In this document: positions 34,932-43,963 of the stretch, one piece after another
Layout: every line of letters begins with the position of its first letter
Position numbering within the stretch: the first letter of the stretch is position 1
Source of the DNA: Verrucomicrobiia bacterium
GTDB lineage: Bacteria > Verrucomicrobiota > Verrucomicrobiia > Limisphaerales > DSYF01
Assembly: GCA_035765895.1 (NCBI GenBank)
Contig: DASTWL010000088.1
Coordinates: 1 to 64,000 of the forward strand
Length of the DNA stretch: 64,000 nucleotides
Reading direction: 5' to 3'
Notes under the pieces: generated by a model
Seen by the model: only the letters and a program-made list of their open reading frames with translations
What the model was told of the DNA's origin: nothing
The model's database searches: none
Position numbers and translations under genes: made by a program

Positions 34932-35981
34932 ATGCAGAGACGAACATTCGCATGTCGCTGGCTGATTGTCCTCGCGCTGGCCGGGCTGGCAGTGCGAGCG
35001 AACGCGCAATCGCCGTCATTTGCCAATTCCGGCCCGGGCGCGGAACAGGCCCGGCGGGATGCGTTCCTGCGCGTCCATGATCCGTCCACCATCGTGCAGG
35101 ACAGCGAACGTTACTGGACATTCTGCACCGGCAACGGCGTCCGCTCATTATGGTCCACCAACCTCGTGGACTGGCATTTTGGTCCGCCGGTGTTCACGCC
35201 GACGAATCTGCCGGCGTGGCATCGCCAATGGGTGCCCGCCAATCGCGGTCATTTTTGGGCGCCCGATTTGATTCATCTGCGCGACCGCTGGTTCCTGTAT
35301 TATTCCGTGTCGAGCTGGGGTAAAAACACTTCGGCCATCGGCCTTGCCACCAATGCCACGCTGAATCCGGATGATCCGCGCTTCGGCTGGCACGATGCCG
35401 GAATGGTGGTGCGCGCGGTGCCGACGAATGATTTCAACACCATTGATCCCGCGGTCTCGCTCGACGCCGACGGGCGCCCATGGCTGGCGTTCGGTTCGTA
35501 TTGGAGCGGCATCAAACTCGTGGAACTGGATCCACAAACCGGCCTGCGGCGCGCGCCGGATTCGCCGTTGTATTCGCTCGCCTCGAACGAGTCCATCGAG
35601 GCGGCATATCTTTACCGGCAGGGCACCAACTATTATCTCTTCGTCAACTGGGGACAATGTTGTCGCGGCACGAACAGCACCTACGAAATCCGGGTGGGCC
35701 GGAGCGACAAAATCACCGGACCCTATCGCGATCGCGACGGTTTGGACCTGCTGGGCGGCGGCGGTTCGCTCGTGTTGGGCAGTGCGGGCAAAGTCGTTGG
35801 CCCGGGCCATGCGGGCATCTTTACGGCGCGTGGCACGGATTGGTTCAGCTTCCACTACTACGACGCCACCCAACGCGGCCGGGCCACGTTGGGCATTCGC
35901 AAACTGCGTTGGGACGAGGCCGGGTGGCCTGTGATTACCGGGGAAACGCCCGGCGGCGACGTGCACGTGCACGCGGAGTAA
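34932..35981 (+). CDS. Secreted GH43 arabinanase/arabinosidase
   Basis: 349 residues with a signal peptide (WLIVLALAGLAVRANAQ). The five-bladed GH43 propeller keeps its triad: base Asp 50 in VHDPST, pKa-setting Asp 172 in NTIDPAV and acid Glu 223 in ESIEAAYLY. Segments HFWAPDLIHLRDRWFLYYSVS and PGPGHAGI-like GPGHAGIFTARG resemble endo-alpha-1,5-L-arabinanases. It would release arabinose or short arabinans outside the cell. Being 7 bases from the lactonase gene, it suggests that the upstream oxidative enzymes treat an arabinan-derived sugar (inference). Confidence 0.88.
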   Translation: MQRRTFACRWLIVLALAGLAVRANAQSPSFANSGPGAEQARRDAFLRVHDPSTIVQDSERYWTFCTGNGVRSLWSTNLVDWHFGPPVFTPTNLPAWHRQWVPANRGHFWAPDLIHLRDRWFLYYSVSSWGKNTSAIGLATNATLNPDDPRFGWHDAGMVVRAVPTNDFNTIDPAVSLDADGRPWLAFGSYWSGIKLVELDPQTGLRRAPDSPLYSLASNESIEAAYLYRQGTNYYLFVNWGQCCRGTNSTYEIRVGRSDKITGPYRDRDGLDLLGGGGSLVLGSAGKVVGPGHAGIFTARGTDWFSFHYYDATQRGRATLGIRKLRWDEAGWPVITGETPGGDVHVHAE

Positions 35982-36035
35982 GCCGCCGCCGCTCATGAGT
36001 TGTCTTTTGCGGGCGCGTGCGGAACATTCCCGAAC

Positions 36036-36389
36036 ATGAGCAGCCAGTCCGAATCGTCCCATTCTGTCCGCCGGGCCGTGGTCCGGCTGCGCCGGGTTGG
36101 CCTGCTCATCCTGGTGCTCGGGCTGGTGGGGGCAGGCGCCTTGCGTTGGTTCGCGCGTCCGGCGGGCGTCATCGCCGGGGATGACGGCTTGGTGCGCCTC
36201 AATACGGACAACACGAAAATCGTGGCGCGCAACCAGCAACTGCTCTACGGCAAGACGGCTTACAATCTGATGGGCCTGCTTGACGACTTGAAACAACCGG
36301 GCGCCCTCGCCGTGATGCTGGTGTTGTTCTCGGCGGCGGGTTGCTTCATTTGCTTCCACCTGGCGCGCGTCCGCGAAGAAAACGGCTGA
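36036..36389 (+). CDS. Hypothetical two-helix membrane protein
   Basis: 117 residues. A basic N-terminus (RRAVVRLRR) precedes helix one (VGLLILVLGLVGAGAL), then a periplasmic stretch (FARPAGVIAGDDGLVRLN ... LLYGKTAYNLMGLLDDL) and a second helix (GALAVMLVLFSAAGCFICF). No family recognised. The ATG at 36036 is preferred to a TTG at 36000. It is 54 bases past GH43 and ends 3 bases before the convergent LysR gene. Confidence 0.6.
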   Translation: MSSQSESSHSVRRAVVRLRRVGLLILVLGLVGAGALRWFARPAGVIAGDDGLVRLNTDNTKIVARNQQLLYGKTAYNLMGLLDDLKQPGALAVMLVLFSAAGCFICFHLARVREENG

Positions 36390-36392
36390 GCT

Positions 36393-37286
36393 TCACTTGG
36401 CGGTGGCCACGGACTGGGCGCATTTCAAAAATTGCTCCGCCACGGGCGGCATCGGTGTGTTAGGGAAGGCGCCGCCGATGATGGCTGGTTTAACGGCCGG
36501 CGTGAGCGGCAGAAGTTTCAAACGCGGCCCGGCCATGCACGCCACGGATTCGGAAAGCAACGCCACACCCGCGCCCGCCTCCACGGCAGCGATGATGCTG
36601 GTGACGCCGTCATGTTCCTCGACGACCCGCGGTTTTTTTTTGACGCCGGCAAAAAGCGCCTCCAGCAACGCGTAATAATCGGGGTATTCCCGGCGGCCAT
36701 ACGCCACGAGCGGCTGCGCCGCAATGTCCGCCAGCGTGACCGTGCGTTTCTGCGCCAGCGGGTGGTTGGGCGCCACGGCCAGCTGGATGACGTCCGTGGT
36801 CAGCGGCACGAACCGCAGGCCGCGCATCAAGGCGGGCGGCTGTTGCACCATCAGGGCGAGCTGTAATTTGCCGGTGCGCAGGCCGTCCAGCATTTCTTCC
36901 GTGGACAGATCGTGGAGGCGCACGCGCACGTGTGGCAATTCCGTCTGGAATGCCCGCAACGTCGGTGGCAGCAGCCGCGCCGTGGGGGAGGGGGCGTAGC
37001 CGACGTGCAATTCCCCGCGTCCGCCCGAGGCCACTGCCCGGGCGGCTTGCAGGCCTTGTTCCAGCCGGACCAGCACGGCCTGGGCTTCCGGCAGAAACGC
37101 CCGTCCGGCGGCCGTGAGCTTGACGGATTTGGCGCTGCGTTCGAGGAGCGCAAAGCCCAGTTCCTCCTCCAGATCGCGGACCTGGCGGCTGATGGCCGGT
37201 TGCGAGACGTGCAGCTTCAACGCCGCCCGCGAGACGTTTTCCTCCTCGGCAACGGCAATGAAGTATCGAAGATGGCGCAGTTCCAT
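36393..37286 (-). CDS. LysR-family transcriptional regulator
   Basis: 297 residues. The N-terminal winged helix-turn-helix reads MELRHLRYFIAVAEEENVSRAALKLHVSQPAISRQVRDLEEEL in overlapping order with LTAAGRAFLPEA. The effector domain begins at GELHVGYAPSPTARLLP and has LMVQQPPALM and HDGVTSIIAAVEAGAGVALLSE. The closest style is the CynR/BenM group. No obvious divergent target: the upstream neighbour is rpsO, 214 bases away, so the target may be itself or a distant operon. Confidence 0.92.
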   Translation of the reverse strand: MELRHLRYFIAVAEEENVSRAALKLHVSQPAISRQVRDLEEELGFALLERSAKSVKLTAAGRAFLPEAQAVLVRLEQGLQAARAVASGGRGELHVGYAPSPTARLLPPTLRAFQTELPHVRVRLHDLSTEEMLDGLRTGKLQLALMVQQPPALMRGLRFVPLTTDVIQLAVAPNHPLAQKRTVTLADIAAQPLVAYGRREYPDYYALLEALFAGVKKKPRVVEEHDGVTSIIAAVEAGAGVALLSESVACMAGPRLKLLPLTPAVKPAIIGGAFPNTPMPPVAEQFLKCAQSVATAK

Positions 37287-37424
37287 GCGGTGGTGCCTAT
37301 TTGGGGGAAATCGAGCCGGACTGCAATCGAATCCGCTGCCGTCAAAGGGATGTTCAAGCGGGTTCGGGTTTGTGCCGCGGAGGGGGAGAAGGCCGCCCCC
37401 ACCTTGCCGCTGGATTTTAATTCC

Positions 37425-37453
37425 TTTACACCAAGGCCCGTAAAAACTAGTCT
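37425..37453 (+). promoter_or_regulatory. Candidate rpsO promoter
   Basis: TTTACA (37425-37430) and TAGTCT (37448-37453) separated by 17 bases, about 48 bases before the rpsO start. Confidence 0.42.
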
Positions 37454-37500
37454 TCGCGCTCTTAGAGAACTAAAGAGCACTAGGAAGTTTGACCGAAAAT

Positions 37501-37758
37501 ATGGAAGCCAAGGCGAAGACCATCGCGGAATTCAAGACGCACGACAAGGATACCGGCTCGGCCGACGTGCAAATCGCGCTGCTGACCGAGCGCATCAATC
37601 ATCTTACCGAACACCTGCAGACCAACAAGAAGGACCACAGCTCGCGCCGTGGCCTGCTGATGCTCGTCGGCCAGCGCCGCCGGCTGCTCAATTATCTGCA
37701 AACGAAGGACGTGGCCCGCTACAAGGCGGTGACCAAGAAGTTGAAGCTGCGTCACTAA
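37501..37758 (+). CDS. rpsO: 30S ribosomal protein S15
   Basis: 85 residues (89 if the TTG at 37489 is used). The S15 core is unmistakable: [40 protein letters not shown] and [16 protein letters not shown]. It binds 16S rRNA h20-h22 in the 30S platform. The ATG at 37501 gives a natural N-terminus; the TTG start would sit almost on the AGGAAG motif at 37482. The order rpsO - pnp is the classical one. Confidence 0.96.
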   Translation: MEAKAKTIAEFKTHDKDTGSADVQIALLTERINHLTEHLQTNKKDHSSRRGLLMLVGQRRRLLNYLQTKDVARYKAVTKKLKLRH

Positions 37759-37804
37759 GAAAACGCACCCTGCGAATGCAGGAACGTTCAATGGTTTGAA
37801 TTTG

Positions 37805-37834
37805 CAGGGCCGTCAACGCGACCGGCCCTGTTTT
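37805..37834 (+). terminator. Rho-independent terminator or attenuator between rpsO and pnp
   Basis: CAGGGCCG (37805-37812) pairs with CGGCCCTG (37823-37830) around a 10-base loop, followed by TTTT and a T-rich tract. In other bacteria the rpsO-pnp interval also carries a terminator and processing sites for PNPase autoregulation. Confidence 0.75.
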
Positions 37835-37978
37835 CGTTGTTTCGTTGTTATCAATAAGGTCGCGAACTAAAGCAAAGACCCGCCGTCCCTGGGAAATTTC
37901 AATCAGCCTCGAAACCAAGCCAATTTTGTTTCGGAGTTCATTGAAGTTCCTCGGGGAGGCGGCGGGCGAAAGGAAAAC

Positions 37979-40339
37979 ATGGCAGTAGAAAAAGTCGTCG
38001 CTCCGTTGGGCGACAAGCAGGTCATTATTGAAACCGGCAAGATCGCCAAGCAGGCGGACGGTTCCGTCACAGTGCAAATGGGCGAGACGATTGTGATCGT
38101 CGCCGCCGTCGCCGCCACCAAGGCCAAGGAAGGTCAGGATTTCTTCCCGCTCACGGTGGATTACCGCGAGAAGGCCGCCGCCGCAGGACGTTTCCCCGGC
38201 GGTTATTTCAAGCGCGAAGGGCGCCCCACCGAAAAGGAAATCCTCACGTGCCGTCTTACCGACCGGCCGATTCGTCCCCTCTTTCCGAAAGGCTGGTATA
38301 ATGAAGTCCAGGTTCAGACCGTCCTCCTCAGCGCGGACGGCGAGAACGATCCCGACATCCTCAGCATCATCGGCGCCTCCGCCGCATTGATGGTTTCTGA
38401 CATTCCGTGGGCGGGTCCGCTCGGCGCAGTCCGCGTTGGCCGCATCAATGGCCAGTTCGTCGCCAACCCCACACACGCCGAACAGGCCGAGAGTGATTTG
38501 GATCTCGTTTATGTTGGCAGTGAAAAGGAACTCGTGATGTTCGAAGGCTCGGCCAAGGAAATTTCCGAAGCCGACTTCAACGCCGCGCTCGCCTGGGCGC
38601 AGAACGCCATCCAGCCGCAGATCGCCGCGCAGAAGGAACTCGCCGCCAAGGCGGGCAAGGCCAAGCGTCAGATCAAGCTGAACATCGTGCCCGAGGAAAT
38701 TCTCAGCGAAGCCAAGAAGCTCGCGGGTGACCGCATCGTTCCTGCGTTGCTCACGCAGGGCAAGCTGGCCCGCGAAGCGGCCGTCAATGCCATCTTTGAA
38801 GAAGTCGGCGCCAAACTCGTTGAGAAGTTCGGCGCGGAGAAGGTCACGCAATTTGTCATCAAGGACGCGCAGTATTACATCCAGAAGGAAGCCGTCCGCA
38901 TCCTCATGCTCGACGCGGGCAAGCGGCTTGATGGCCGCGGCTTCGCGGACGTCCGCCCGATCTGGTCGGAAGTCGGCGTGCTGCCCCGCGCGCACGGCTC
39001 GGCCATCTTCACCCGCGGCGAAACACAGGCCATGACCCTCGCCACCCTCGGCACCAACGAGGACGCGCAGGAGTTCGACAGCTACACGGGCGGCGAGAGC
39101 GAGAAGAAATTCATTCTTCATTACAACTTCCCGAACTTCTCCGTTGGTGAAACCGGCCGCATCAGCGGCCCGGGTCGTCGCGAAATTGGCCACGGTGCGC
39201 TCGCCGAACGCAGCATCGAACCGATGCTGCCGTTGAAGGAGTATCCCTATGCGATTCGCGTCACCAGCGAGATCATGGAATCGAACGGTTCCACCTCGAT
39301 GGCGAGCGTTTGCGGCGGCACGCTGGCCCTCATGGATGCGGGGGTTCCGATGATTCGCCCCGTGGCCGGCATCAGTTGCGGGCTCTGCACTGAATACGGC
39401 GCCGACGGCAAGATCGCACGTTACCAGTTGCTGACGGACATCCTCGGCTCCGAGGATCATTTTGGCGACATGGATTGCAAGATCGCCGGCACCGAGAAGG
39501 GCATCACCGGCTTCCAACTCGACCTTAAGCTCAAGGGCCTCCCCCTCGAGATCATGGCCGAAACCATCGAGCGCACCCGCGTCGCGAAGCTGCACATCCT
39601 CGCCGAGATGGCGAAGACGCTCGCTGCGCCGCGCGCCGAGATGAGCAAGTATGCCCCGCGCATCGTGACGCTCCAGATTGATCCCGAGAAGATCGGCGCC
39701 CTCATCGGCCCCGGTGGGAAGAACATCAAGCGCCTCGTCGAAGAGTCCGGTTGTGAAATCAACATCGAAGACGACGGCACGGTCAACATTTACTCCGTCT
39801 CCGGCGAAGGCATGGAGATTGCCCGCTCCGCCATCGAGGCCATCAGCGCCAAGCCCGAGATCGGCAAGATCTATCGCGGCAAGGTCGTTACGATCAAAGA
39901 ATTCGGCGCCTTCGTCGAATTCATGCCAGGAAAGGACGGCCTCTGCCATATCAGCGAACTCGCGAACTTCCGCGTCAAGCAGGTCGAGGACATCGTCAAG
40001 ATGGGCGACGAGATCTGGGTGAAAGTTCTGGAGATCGACGAGAAGGGCAAGATTCGCCTGTCCCGCAAGGCCGCGATGGCCGAGCGCGACGCGGCGATGG
40101 GTGGCGGCGAAGCCGGTGCGGCGCCCGCTGAAGGCCAGCCCGCCGGCGAAGGCGCTCCCGCGGGTGCGCCCGAGGGCGAAGCCCCGCTGCGTCCGGAATA
40201 CCGCGAACGCGGCGAACGCCGGGACGACCGCGGCGGTCACCGTGGTGATCGCGGCGGTGATCGTGGCCCGCGTCGGGAAGACCGTGGCCCCCGTCGCGAA
40301 GGCGGGGGCGACCATGGCGGTCATCGTCACCAATCCTGA
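37979..40339 (+). CDS. pnp: Polyribonucleotide nucleotidyltransferase (PNPase)
   Basis: 786 residues. Two RNase PH cores are joined by a helical domain, with [15 protein letters not shown] and [20 protein letters not shown] in the first and [13 protein letters not shown]-like [20 protein letters not shown] in the second. A KH domain follows ([20 protein letters not shown]), then an S1 domain ([20 protein letters not shown]). The tail beyond about residue 705 is a family-atypical Gly/Arg/Asp-rich stretch (repeats of RGD, GPRRED, GGHRHQS) likely to bind RNA or partners. GAAAGGAAAAC before the ATG is a good ribosome-binding site. Confidence 0.96.
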   Translation: MAVEKVVAPLGDKQVIIETGKIAKQADGSVTVQMGETIVIVAAVAATKAKEGQDFFPLTVDYREKAAAAGRFPGGYFKREGRPTEKEILTCRLTDRPIRPLFPKGWYNEVQVQTVLLSADGENDPDILSIIGASAALMVSDIPWAGPLGAVRVGRINGQFVANPTHAEQAESDLDLVYVGSEKELVMFEGSAKEISEADFNAALAWAQNAIQPQIAAQKELAAKAGKAKRQIKLNIVPEEILSEAKKLAGDRIVPALLTQGKLAREAAVNAIFEEVGAKLVEKFGAEKVTQFVIKDAQYYIQKEAVRILMLDAGKRLDGRGFADVRPIWSEVGVLPRAHGSAIFTRGETQAMTLATLGTNEDAQEFDSYTGGESEKKFILHYNFPNFSVGETGRISGPGRREIGHGALAERSIEPMLPLKEYPYAIRVTSEIMESNGSTSMASVCGGTLALMDAGVPMIRPVAGISCGLCTEYGADGKIARYQLLTDILGSEDHFGDMDCKIAGTEKGITGFQLDLKLKGLPLEIMAETIERTRVAKLHILAEMAKTLAAPRAEMSKYAPRIVTLQIDPEKIGALIGPGGKNIKRLVEESGCEINIEDDGTVNIYSVSGEGMEIARSAIEAISAKPEIGKIYRGKVVTIKEFGAFVEFMPGKDGLCHISELANFRVKQVEDIVKMGDEIWVKVLEIDEKGKIRLSRKAAMAERDAAMGGGEAGAAPAEGQPAGEGAPAGAPEGEAPLRPEYRERGERRDDRGGHRGDRGGDRGPRREDRGPRREGGGDHGGHRHQS

Positions 40340-40355
40340 GATGATTCAGTTTCAC

Positions 40356-40385
40356 AAGGCGGACCAGCAATGGTCCGCCTTTTTT
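40356..40385 (+). terminator. Rho-independent terminator of pnp
   Basis: AAGGCGGACC - AGCAAT - GGTCCGCCTT, a 10-bp perfect stem followed by a run of six T in total. Just past the pnp stop and before the convergent dsbD-like gene. Confidence 0.88.
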
Positions 40386-40405
40386 GTTTGTCAGGGAATA
40401 TGCGC

Positions 40406-42544
40406 TTATTGCGCCGCGGAGGTCAGCGCATCCAGCACGATGCCTGGCGTGAGCAGCGCCGGGAGAACTTGCGGCGGTTTGTCTGCGTCCTTGGGATACA
40501 CCAGCACGAGCGGAACCGCCGAGCGTTCGAAGCGTCTCAACTCGGCCGTGATGTCGGGATTCTTTCGCGTGTAATCGGCAATCAACGCCACGGTTCCGGT
40601 GGTTTTGATTTTCTCGCGGACCGAATCGATTTCGAGGCTGGTCTTTTTGTTGACCAGGCAGTTCGGGCACCAATTCGCCGTGAAGTCCACGAGCACAGGA
40701 TGTCCGGCGGCGCGGGCACGGGCGACGGCTTCGTGGCTCCAGGGCTGCCAGTTGATGCCGGATTTGCCGTTCACGGCCGGGGAGCTGGAATTGCCGGGAA
40801 TGACCGCTGGGGGATGACGCCAGTCGAGTCCGCGCTCCAAAGTGCCATCGACGCCCAGCACCATGATGACGACCAGAACGATGGCCGCCAGCACCCGGCG
40901 TTTGCGGCCACGCTGGACGAAGGTGCCAAAGATCCATGCCGCCAGCGCCAGGACCAACAGGAAAAAACCAACCCAGAGCGGTCCGCTGTCGCCGTAGTGA
41001 TCGGCCGTTTGTGAAAGCAGCCAAACGGCGGTGGCGAGCATGGGAAAACCCATGGCCTGTTTGAACCGCTCCATCCACGCGCCGGGCCTGGGCAGAAACT
41101 TCTGCAACGCCGGCAGAAAACTGAGCGCCACAAACGGGAATGCGAGGCCGATTCCGATGGCAGTGAACGTGGCCAGCACGACGGCGGGCGGTTGGAAGAA
41201 TGCCCAGCCGATGGCAACGGTCAGGAACGGCGCGGCGCAGGACGAGCCCAACACCACGGACAGCGCGCCGGTAAAAAAGGCGCCGGTGGAACCTTCGCGC
41301 GTGCTCAGTTCCGACGCCTTGTTGATGGTCTGCCCGGGCAGGACGATTTCAAAGACGCCGAACAGGTTCAAACCCACCAGGGTCATCAAGGCCGCCATGA
41401 GAATGACGAAGCGCGGGTCCTGGAATTGCGCGCCCCAACTGGCCAGTTGCCCGGCCAGCACCAGACCGGCCAGCATCCAAAACGAGATCACCACGCCGAG
41501 GAGATAAAACAGCGAATGCTTTTTGGCGTGCGATTCGCCCGCGCCGCGTTGTTGAACGATGTGGAGGATTTTCAGCGACAGAATGGGCAGCACGCACGGC
41601 ATCAGGTTCAGGACCAGCCCACCAAGAAAGGCGAGCGCCAGAAATTTCAGGATTCCACCGCTTCCAGCGGGACTGTCCGCGCCGGGGGAGGCGACGCTGG
41701 TCGATGCCGTTGTGCCATCCGTAGGTTTGAGGGTCACGTCGTAAGCCTGACGGCGGCCATCGACGGTCTGCACGAGGACTCCACGAACGGCATCGGGCCA
41801 TTGGCCGGAGTTGCTGGCCTTGACAGCCACGCGCATGCCCAGACGTCCGTCCGCCGCGGGCAGGATTTCGGGGGTGAGCTGCACTTCGCCAACTTCGGTG
41901 GGGTAAGGAAAGAAGTCCGGGTGACTTACCCCGGCGCTCGCCGGCCAGGTGAAGACGATCCCGCGGGTGTGGTTCGTGGCCGGCGCTTCCCACCGGGTGG
42001 CGAGCTGGAGCGAAGTGCCATCCTGCGGCAACTGCGCCGTCGCCGCTTCAAGGACGGCTGCGTTCGCGGATGGTTTCGTGCGGTCACCGATGGTCAGGGT
42101 GTTTGTGACGGTTGCTTCCCCGGGCATGCAAATGTCGCTGCACTCCAGCCACGATACCTGGGCGGAAAGCGTTACTGGGCCGGGCTTGAGATCCTTGGCC
42201 AGGGTCAACGGGACCAGCAGTGTCGCTTCGTCCTGCAATATAAAGGTGGTCAGTCCGGCCACATCCAGTCGTTCTGGCGCCGGCCAATGAATGTCGCCCG
42301 CGCTGATGCCGGAGGGCAGGGACCAGGCGATTTCCGTGGGGCCGCCCGAATCTCCTGAGTTTTGCCAGTAGGTGTGCCAGTGCGGCTCCATACGCAGGCG
42401 GACGCCGACCCAGACCGTATCGCCGGGCCGGGCCACCTCCACCGGCAGCACCAAATCCGCGGTCGTGTGGGCCTTGGGTGCCGCCCACGCGGACAGCGTC
42501 AGCAGTCCGGTAGCCATCCACGCAATGATAGCACGCATGCTCAT
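40406..42544 (-). CDS. DsbD-like thiol:disulfide interchange protein
   Basis: 712 residues: signal peptide (AIIAWMATGLLTLSAWA), a DsbC/ScsB-like N-terminal periplasmic domain with Cys pair WLECSDICMPG, an eight-helix CcdA-type membrane domain with Cys in LNLMPCVLPILSLK and GSSCAAPFL, and a C-terminal thioredoxin domain with VLVDFTANWCPNCLVNK. It moves electrons from cytoplasmic thioredoxin to the periplasm. Length and three-domain order resemble the ScsB/DsbD2 type rather than E. coli DsbD (565 aa). It is convergent with pnp and divergent from the PLD gene. Confidence 0.9.
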   Translation of the reverse strand: MSMRAIIAWMATGLLTLSAWAAPKAHTTADLVLPVEVARPGDTVWVGVRLRMEPHWHTYWQNSGDSGGPTEIAWSLPSGISAGDIHWPAPERLDVAGLTTFILQDEATLLVPLTLAKDLKPGPVTLSAQVSWLECSDICMPGEATVTNTLTIGDRTKPSANAAVLEAATAQLPQDGTSLQLATRWEAPATNHTRGIVFTWPASAGVSHPDFFPYPTEVGEVQLTPEILPAADGRLGMRVAVKASNSGQWPDAVRGVLVQTVDGRRQAYDVTLKPTDGTTASTSVASPGADSPAGSGGILKFLALAFLGGLVLNLMPCVLPILSLKILHIVQQRGAGESHAKKHSLFYLLGVVISFWMLAGLVLAGQLASWGAQFQDPRFVILMAALMTLVGLNLFGVFEIVLPGQTINKASELSTREGSTGAFFTGALSVVLGSSCAAPFLTVAIGWAFFQPPAVVLATFTAIGIGLAFPFVALSFLPALQKFLPRPGAWMERFKQAMGFPMLATAVWLLSQTADHYGDSGPLWVGFFLLVLALAAWIFGTFVQRGRKRRVLAAIVLVVIMVLGVDGTLERGLDWRHPPAVIPGNSSSPAVNGKSGINWQPWSHEAVARARAAGHPVLVDFTANWCPNCLVNKKTSLEIDSVREKIKTTGTVALIADYTRKNPDITAELRRFERSAVPLVLVYPKDADKPPQVLPALLTPGIVLDALTSAAQ

Positions 42545-42679
42545 ATAGATGCCTCAAGTGACGGAACGTTGAAAGAAAAACAGGTTGCCGCTCAGCCCAT
42601 GTAGTGGGGAACGCCGGCCAAAACCTTACATCCAAAGCGGAGTTTGAATTCCGGCGGCGGCCAAGACTAGACTTGGCAC

Positions 42680-43816
42680 GTGGATGCCACACCATCCAGT
42701 TCGTCGCAGTGGTTTACAAGCGGGGACGCGGTGTTTCCGGCCATGCTGGCGGCCATTGACGGTGCGGTGACCTCTGTCTCCCTGGAGACCTACATCTTCG
42801 CCGATTGTCAGTTGGGTGAACGTTTTCGGGCGGCACTGGTGGCCGCGGCGCAGCGAGGCGTGCGGGTGCGGGTGCTGGTGGACGCTTTTGGGTCGCTGGA
42901 ATTGCCCGATTACTTCTGGCACCCGTTGCAGTCGGCGGGCGGCGAAGTGCGCCTGTTCAATCCCATCGCCCTCGGGCGGCTCGGCATCCGCGATCATCGC
43001 AAACTCCTGGCCTGCGACGGGCGGGTGGCCTTCATCGGCGGATTCAACGTTGCCCACGAATACGAGGGCGATGGTGTGAGCCGCGGCTGGTGTGATTTGG
43101 GTGTGCGCGTGACCGGTGCGCTGGCGGTGCAGCTCGAAGCCTCGTTCGAGCGCTTGTTTCAGCGGGCTGATTTGCGTCACAAACCGTTCGTTCGTCTGCG
43201 CAAGACCGTCGAGAAGCGGCGGCTCGTGGGGGGGACGGAGGAATTGTTGTTGAGCGGACCGGGGCGGGGCGCAAGTCCATTGCTTCGTGCATTGCGGCGG
43301 GATCTCGTGCGCACCGATGCCGTCCGGATTGTCGTGGCGTATTTCCTGCCGACGTGGCGGCTGCGGCGGGATTTGCAAAAAATCGCCCGCTGCGGCGGGC
43401 GCGTGCAGTTGTTGCTGGCCGGCAAGTCGGACGTGCTGCTGTCACGGCTGGCGGCCCGCAGCCTGTATCGCAAAATGCTCCGGGCCGGCGTCGAGATCTA
43501 CGAGTATGAACCCCAGGTGTTGCACGCCAAACTGTTCATCGTTGGTCCGGCAGTTTATGCCGGCTCGGCAAATCTCGATCCGCGCAGCCTGCATTTGAAC
43601 TACGAGCTGATGGTCCGGTTTGAGAGTGACTCCGTGTCCGCACGGGCCGGTGAAATTTTTGACACCTTGCTCGCGCGTTCGCGCCGCATTGAACGCGAGA
43701 CGTGGAGAAAATCGCGCACCTTTCTTGCCCGCTGGCAGGAACGGCTGGCGAATTTTCTCCTCGCGCGGGTGGATCCTTACCTCTCCCTGCGCCAATGGCA
43801 GTCGCTGCCGGACTAA
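42680..43816 (+). CDS. Phospholipase D-like protein (cardiolipin synthase type)
   Basis: 378 residues without the usual N-terminal membrane helices. The first HKD motif is complete: DHRKLLACDGRVAFIGGFN (His 106, Lys 108, Asp 113). The second reads HAKLFIVGPAVYAGSANLDPRS (His 282, Lys 284), with Gly 289 where the motif has Asp; the following GSANLDPRS is typical of ClsB-type enzymes. It probably joins phosphatidylglycerol into cardiolipin, though the missing Asp lowers certainty. It starts with GTG and lies 146 bases before secA. Confidence 0.85.
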   Translation: MDATPSSSSQWFTSGDAVFPAMLAAIDGAVTSVSLETYIFADCQLGERFRAALVAAAQRGVRVRVLVDAFGSLELPDYFWHPLQSAGGEVRLFNPIALGRLGIRDHRKLLACDGRVAFIGGFNVAHEYEGDGVSRGWCDLGVRVTGALAVQLEASFERLFQRADLRHKPFVRLRKTVEKRRLVGGTEELLLSGPGRGASPLLRALRRDLVRTDAVRIVVAYFLPTWRLRRDLQKIARCGGRVQLLLAGKSDVLLSRLAARSLYRKMLRAGVEIYEYEPQVLHAKLFIVGPAVYAGSANLDPRSLHLNYELMVRFESDSVSARAGEIFDTLLARSRRIERETWRKSRTFLARWQERLANFLLARVDPYLSLRQWQSLPD

Positions 43817-43907
43817 CTGCGGGTCAGGCAGCGTCTTGGCGGCGCTGCCGCTCCGAGAACCCGCCGTTTTGGCGGGGCGCGGGTGGCGTTTCCGGGGTGC
43901 GTAAAGT

Positions 43908-43936
43908 TTGACGCTCCCGTTCTTTACCCGTAACGT
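43908..43936 (+). promoter_or_regulatory. Candidate secA promoter
   Basis: TTGACG (43908-43913) and TAACGT (43931-43936) separated by 17 bases, 27 bases before the secA ATG, so the leader would be short. A CCCGCC/GGCGGG hairpin at 43860-43876 may end the PLD transcript. Confidence 0.5.
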
Positions 43937-43963
43937 CCGCGGGCTAGTCTCTAGCACGTAAAC

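Noticed and set aside
37688-40333. 881-residue minus-strand open frame opposite pnp
   Set aside because: It mirrors the codon structure of a certain housekeeping gene in GC-rich DNA; no domain, no start signals, and implausible Asp/Ala/Arg-rich composition.
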